A DNA stretch of 28,114 bases from the IMG/VR virus record IMGVR_UViG_3300034071_000726, positions 1 to 28,114 of that record; one strand, written 5' to 3'. The notes below the pieces were generated by a model. It had not been told where the DNA came from. It worked only from the letters and a program-made list of their open reading frames with translations, and made no database searches. The position numbers and the translations under genes are program-made. This document shows positions 26,022 through 28,114 of the stretch, in pieces. Numbering within the stretch: the first letter of the stretch is position 1; each line of letters starts with the position of its first letter. This stretch comes from a virus.

Positions 26022-26182
26022 TAGTTAGTTTCCTTATCTTGTAAAATGTTAAGAATAATTTGTAATTGTTCAACAGAAAGAAGTGCTTGAGCACAGCCCC
26101 ATGTAAATGCTAAATCCATTTCTTGATAATGTTTTTTAGCAAGTGTATTTATTTCTTGAGTTAATTCGAAATTAGTTTTCAT
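26021..26182 (-). CDS. small helical protein (53 aa)
   Basis: MKTNFELTQEINTLAKKHYQ, EMDLAFTWGCAQALLSVEQL. Four-base overlap with the upstream gene and TAATG downstream. Helical hairpin; unknown. Confidence 0.6.
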   Translation of the reverse strand: MKTNFELTQEINTLAKKHYQEMDLAFTWGCAQALLSVEQLQIILNILQDKETN

Positions 26183-26355
26183 TTAGATACATACCAATCT
26201 GTCCACATAGGAAGTTGCTCAGGGTCACCATCATAGTAGTAACGCTCAATGTTTTGTTCACAATCCATACAGAAAGTGTATTGCTCATCTCCGATTTCTG
26301 AGATAGCGGATTTCATAGGGTTATGTTCTTTACATAGTGTGTTTAGTGTAGTCAT
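26179..26355 (-). CDS. small zinc-binding phage protein (58 aa)
   Basis: TLCKEHNPMKS and YTFCMDCEQNIERYY give Cys/His and CXXC ligands, ending in PMWTDWYVSK. I recall similar CEQNIERF proteins from actinophages. I start at 26355 (GAAAGGTGG leader), first gene after P11. Function unknown. Confidence 0.68.
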   Translation of the reverse strand: MTTLNTLCKEHNPMKSAISEIGDEQYTFCMDCEQNIERYYYDGDPEQLPMWTDWYVSK

Positions 26356-26389
26356 TTGAGACCACCTTTCTTTTTGTTTGTATGTCGCT

Positions 26390-26411
26390 ATTGTAGCAGG
26401 GGGGTCTGACA
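26390..26411 (-). promoter_or_regulatory. TGTCAG-N10-TACAAT promoter (P11)
   Basis: Minus strand TGTCAG (26411-26406), 10 bp, TACAAT (26395-26390); subtype TGTCAGACCC. CRP-type site centred about 74.5 bp upstream. Confidence 0.82.
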
Positions 26412-26428
26412 TTTTGACCTGTTTCTCG

Positions 26429-26558
26429 GGCGTGTCGCAAAACTATTTTTGTGATAAAAATCACATAAATCCTGGGGTTTTCCACAGATGCCCGTAAGCC
26501 TGTGGATAACTCCCGCAAGTACTTGCGGGCCAGCTTGACAATGTCAAGCCGACACGCC
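26429..26558. repeat. element copy 9 complex, flanked by CGACACGCC inverted repeats
   Basis: GGCGTGTCG (26429-26437) and CGACACGCC (26550-26558) enclose CRP-type site E, CCTGG-N17-CGTAA (26471-26497), DnaA-like TTTTCCACA (26478-26486), DnaA box TGTGGATAA (26501-26509), a perfect 18-bp palindrome CCCGCAAGTACTTGCGGG (26512-26529) and GCTTGACA-A-TGTCAAGC (26533-26549). Confidence 0.7.
26450..26465. promoter_or_regulatory. CRP/FNR-type palindrome (site E)
   Basis: TGTGATAAAAATCACA, identical to sites B and D, five bases from element copy 9. Confidence 0.75.
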
Positions 26559-26564
26559 GTTAGG

Positions 26565-26687
26565 CTAGTGTGATTCTTGCCACATCTCACGCATCTCCGC
26601 TATGAAGTCACGATAGACGATCCTCGCCATGTATAGGGCGGGGATAGCAAGGGCTAACTGTACTAGTGTAGTAAGTAGTCTATTCAT
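26565..26687 (-). CDS. single-span membrane microprotein (40 aa)
   Basis: MNRLLTTLVQLALAIPALYM forms one membrane span; the rest (ARIVYRDFIAEMREMWQESH) is a charged amphipathic helix. ATGA overlap with the upstream gene; last gene of its unit. Confidence 0.6.
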   Translation of the reverse strand: MNRLLTTLVQLALAIPALYMARIVYRDFIAEMREMWQESH

Positions 26688-26851
26688 GCGGTCACCTTTA
26701 TGTTCTGAACATTAGCGGTAAACTTTTTACCCTTTCCTAATTCGCTATCGTTAAGCGTTTTAATTAGATTATCAATAGCCTTAACATCATGAGCGACATT
26801 ATCGATTGAGATTAGTTTAGAGCCTTGCCAAATTGAGTAAGTGATAGTCAT
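26684..26851 (-). CDS. small protein of unknown function (55 aa)
   Basis: Start at 26851 (shorter than the open frame). MTITYSIWQGSKLISIDNVA, DVKAIDNLIKTLNDSELGKG: beta-alpha pattern, ends KFTANVQNIKVTA. Unknown family. Confidence 0.6.
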   Translation of the reverse strand: MTITYSIWQGSKLISIDNVAHDVKAIDNLIKTLNDSELGKGKKFTANVQNIKVTA

Positions 26852-26853
26852 TA

Positions 26854-27042
26854 TTAGTTCTCCCATGTTAGTGCGAATAGTTTTGCTAGTGCTTCATCAT
26901 CTTCATCATCAAAGTCATCAAAGTCAAGCGCTGGCGCTTCATCTAGTTCATCATCAAGGTGACGATAGGCGTCTGATACATCTGATTGGATAGTGTCCCA
27001 CTTAGAGACGGAATTATTTTCGTATGAGTATGCGTATGACAT
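26854..27042 (-). CDS. very acidic protein (62 aa)
   Basis: Central run DDELDEAPALDFDDFDDEDD. Such acidic proteins in early phage regions can be DNA mimics (for example Ocr, Arn, anti-restriction types), but length and composition alone cannot show this. TAATG overlap upstream. Confidence 0.62.
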   Translation of the reverse strand: MSYAYSYENNSVSKWDTIQSDVSDAYRHLDDELDEAPALDFDDFDDEDDEALAKLFALTWEN

Positions 27043-27155
27043 TATTTATTCATCTCCTTAGCGATAGCCTCTGACTTAGTTAGTGCCTCTAGGGCGATTG
27101 CTAGGGAGGCAAGGCGTTGCGCCTCTACCATTTGCTTGTATTCATCTAGGTTCAT
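27042..27155 (-). CDS. helical microprotein (37 aa)
   Basis: MNLDEYKQMVEAQRLASLAI, ALEALTKSEAIAKEMNK: one long amphipathic helix. First gene after P12 with an AACGAAAGAAGG leader. Unknown. Confidence 0.58.
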   Translation of the reverse strand: MNLDEYKQMVEAQRLASLAIALEALTKSEAIAKEMNK

Positions 27156-27187
27156 TTATGACCTTCTTTCGTTGTTGTTATTCTGTA

Positions 27188-27209
27188 ATTGTAGCGTATG
27201 GGTCTGACA
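27188..27209 (-). promoter_or_regulatory. TGTCAG-N10-TACAAT promoter (P12)
   Basis: Minus strand TGTCAG (27209-27204), 10 bp, TACAAT (27193-27188); subtype TGTCAGACCC. CRP-type site centred about 63.5 bp upstream, one helical turn closer than usual. Confidence 0.82.
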
Positions 27210-27236
27210 AATTGGGGAGGTTGGCTAGTGTGTCGG

Positions 27237-27252
27237 TGTGATACTAGTCACA
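27237..27252. promoter_or_regulatory. CRP/FNR-type palindrome (site F)
   Basis: TGTGATACTAGTCACA. It overlaps the stop codon of the gene at 27244-27420, as site B does for its neighbour. Confidence 0.75.
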
Positions 27253-27420
27253 CTCTCCACATGGGCATTGAGGAAACTCTCGCTCTTGCTTTATGCGGTT
27301 AGCGAGTCGCTCTACCTTTAGGTAGGTATCAGCGGAGGCACCTCGGAAAGATACTACCTTTCCTTCAGCGATAAGGTGAGCAGCCTTAACAATCTTTTGC
27401 TCTAGTGTTAGTGAAGTCAT
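27244..27420 (-). CDS. small protein with Cys tail (58 aa)
   Basis: MTSLTLEQKIVKAAHLIAEG, VSFRGASADTYLKVERLANR and a C-terminal CPCGECD. The helical, basic middle with SFRGAS could contact nucleic acid (inference). First gene of the minus arm, after P13; its stop is inside CRP-type site F. Confidence 0.65.
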   Translation of the reverse strand: MTSLTLEQKIVKAAHLIAEGKVVSFRGASADTYLKVERLANRIKQEREFPQCPCGECD

Positions 27421-27452
27421 TATTTAACTTCCTTTCTTTTTGTTATACCTTA

Positions 27453-27474
27453 AGCATAACATGGGGGTCTGACA
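27453..27474 (-). promoter_or_regulatory. TGTCAG-N10-TATGCT promoter (P13)
   Basis: Minus strand TGTCAG (27474-27469), 10 bp, TATGCT (27458-27453); subtype TGTCAGACCC. A one-mismatch CRP-type site (27514-27529) is centred about 75.5 bp upstream. Confidence 0.75.
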
Positions 27475-27652
27475 AAAATCAAGTCGAGAAAGGCACAATT
27501 CGGACATTTTGACTATGAGTTACATCACATTAGCAAAAAATAAAGGGCAATTCGGACATTATGGGCGCACTATCTGAAATTATTTTCGTTTTTTAACTCT
27601 GTATCATACATGTAAAAAATATATTAACATTTTCTTAAATCTGAAAAAGCAG
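27475..27652. promoter_or_regulatory. divergent control region
   Basis: Between the two divergent units. It has CAATTCGGACATT twice (27496-27508, 27548-27560; 52 bp apart), and between them TATGA-N6-TCACA (27514-27529), a CRP-type site with one mismatch. The rest (27565-27650) is AT-rich without clear features. Confidence 0.55.
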
Positions 27653-27680
27653 TTGACTAGAATATAGGGCGGGGTATAAT
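27653..27680 (+). promoter_or_regulatory. leaderless plus-strand promoter
   Basis: TTGACT (27653-27658), 16 bp, TATAAT (27675-27680); the ATG at 27687 comes six bases later. Confidence 0.75.
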
Positions 27681-27686
27681 AAGGGT

Positions 27687-28114
27687 ATGGAACCATATGC
27701 ATCTATAGTGAAGAAACAACTTGCTCAAATATTAGAGAAAGAACCCAATGCTGTTTTAATTGAGAAGAACATTGTTGTATTAAAAAACTGGCTATCAGAT
27801 GATCTTTGCGACAGATTAGTAGCTCATGTAGAATCCTTTGGAGAAGATGCTTGGTGGGAAAAAAATAAACGAGAATGGTGGCATGGCAAATTCTTTTTTA
27901 TAGAAGATCCAGATCTTGATGCAGAGCTAAAACATATGCGTATAAGGCTACAGGAGCTCTTTAGACAGGAGCTTTGGGTAGAAAGCATGAACTCTGTTCA
28001 TAGAATGACTAAAGGGCAGTCTATGTTCATACATGCTGATAATTTGGCGGAATCCCTTGGATTAGATAATAAGTGCGTATTTGGTGTTACACACTATATA
28101 AGCAATTTTGACGG
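27687..28114 (+). CDS. Fe(II)/2-oxoglutarate oxygenase-like protein (partial)
   Basis: The first 142 residues of a gene cut by the window end. NIVVLKNWLSDDLCDRLVAH is the typical opening of prolyl-hydroxylase-like enzymes, and VHRMTKGQSMFIHADNLAES carries the HxD metal pair (His116-Ala-Asp118), followed by FGVTHYISNFDG, the strand that leads to the second half. The distal His and Arg would lie beyond the window. It resembles the 11131 gene in fold, not closely in sequence. Confidence 0.75.
   Translation, partial: MEPYASIVKKQLAQILEKEPNAVLIEKNIVVLKNWLSDDLCDRLVAHVESFGEDAWWEKNKREWWHGKFFFIEDPDLDAELKHMRIRLQELFRQELWVESMNSVHRMTKGQSMFIHADNLAESLGLDNKCVFGVTHYISNFD

Overview
The window reads as part of a tailed-phage (Caudoviricetes) genome with an actinobacterial host, most likely an AT-rich aquatic actinobacterium. 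Evidence: small genes packed end to end with ATGA, TAATG or GTGA junctions; a lysis block (two holin-like membrane proteins, a lipoprotein, a CHAP endolysin); actinobacterial hallmark proteins (a WhiB-type iron-sulphur regulator, an Lsr2-like DNA-binding protein, a DUF7455-like protein); many promoters whose -10 box lies 6-8 nt before the start codon (leaderless transcripts, typical of Actinobacteria); and a DUF932/TIGR03299 phage-plasmid protein next to a tRNA-Asp. Host and taxon are inferences; no terminase, capsid or polymerase lies inside the window.

Left arm, plus strand, 1-15401. It starts in the end of an unknown, possibly structural, gene and the lysis genes (1-1951). Then comes a long run of accessory genes: a glutathione-peroxidase-like protein, WhiB, a proteasome/HslV-like Ntn hydrolase, a secreted subtilisin-like protease, thioredoxin, a large secreted Ala-rich surface protein, a protein with a 13-unit KAPAK tail, a DUF2061 membrane protein, a JmjC/cupin-type and a prolyl-hydroxylase-type oxygenase, an orphan GroES, and many Cys-rich microproteins. 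Promoters here look sigma70-like (TTGACA-17-TATAAT) and several are leaderless.

Middle, 15402-15934. About 530 bp without a convincing gene, where the two arms converge; AT-rich, with palindromes and two copies of a repeated element.

Right arm, minus strand, 27420 down to 15935. Small early-type genes in at least 13 transcription units. All 13 of these promoters carry the same two-part signal, TGTCAG-N10-TATAAT, with an invariant gap and no consistent -35 box. Upstream of six lies a perfect CRP/FNR-family palindrome (TGTGA-N6-TCACA), with one-mismatch versions upstream of two more, at distances that cluster near -64, -74 and -84, one helical turn apart. Between units lies a repeated element (TTCCAGG-N16/17-CGTAA-N12/13-CCC, nine copies); four copies also hold DnaA-box sequences (TGTGGATAA) and GC hairpins. 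These layers look like one coordinated regulatory network and are the most unusual thing in the window. The arm also holds a tRNA-Asp, an Lsr2-like gene and a terminator-ended candidate RNA.

Right edge, 27687-28114. A second plus-strand run begins from a leaderless promoter with another Fe(II)/2-oxoglutarate oxygenase-like gene, cut by the window end.
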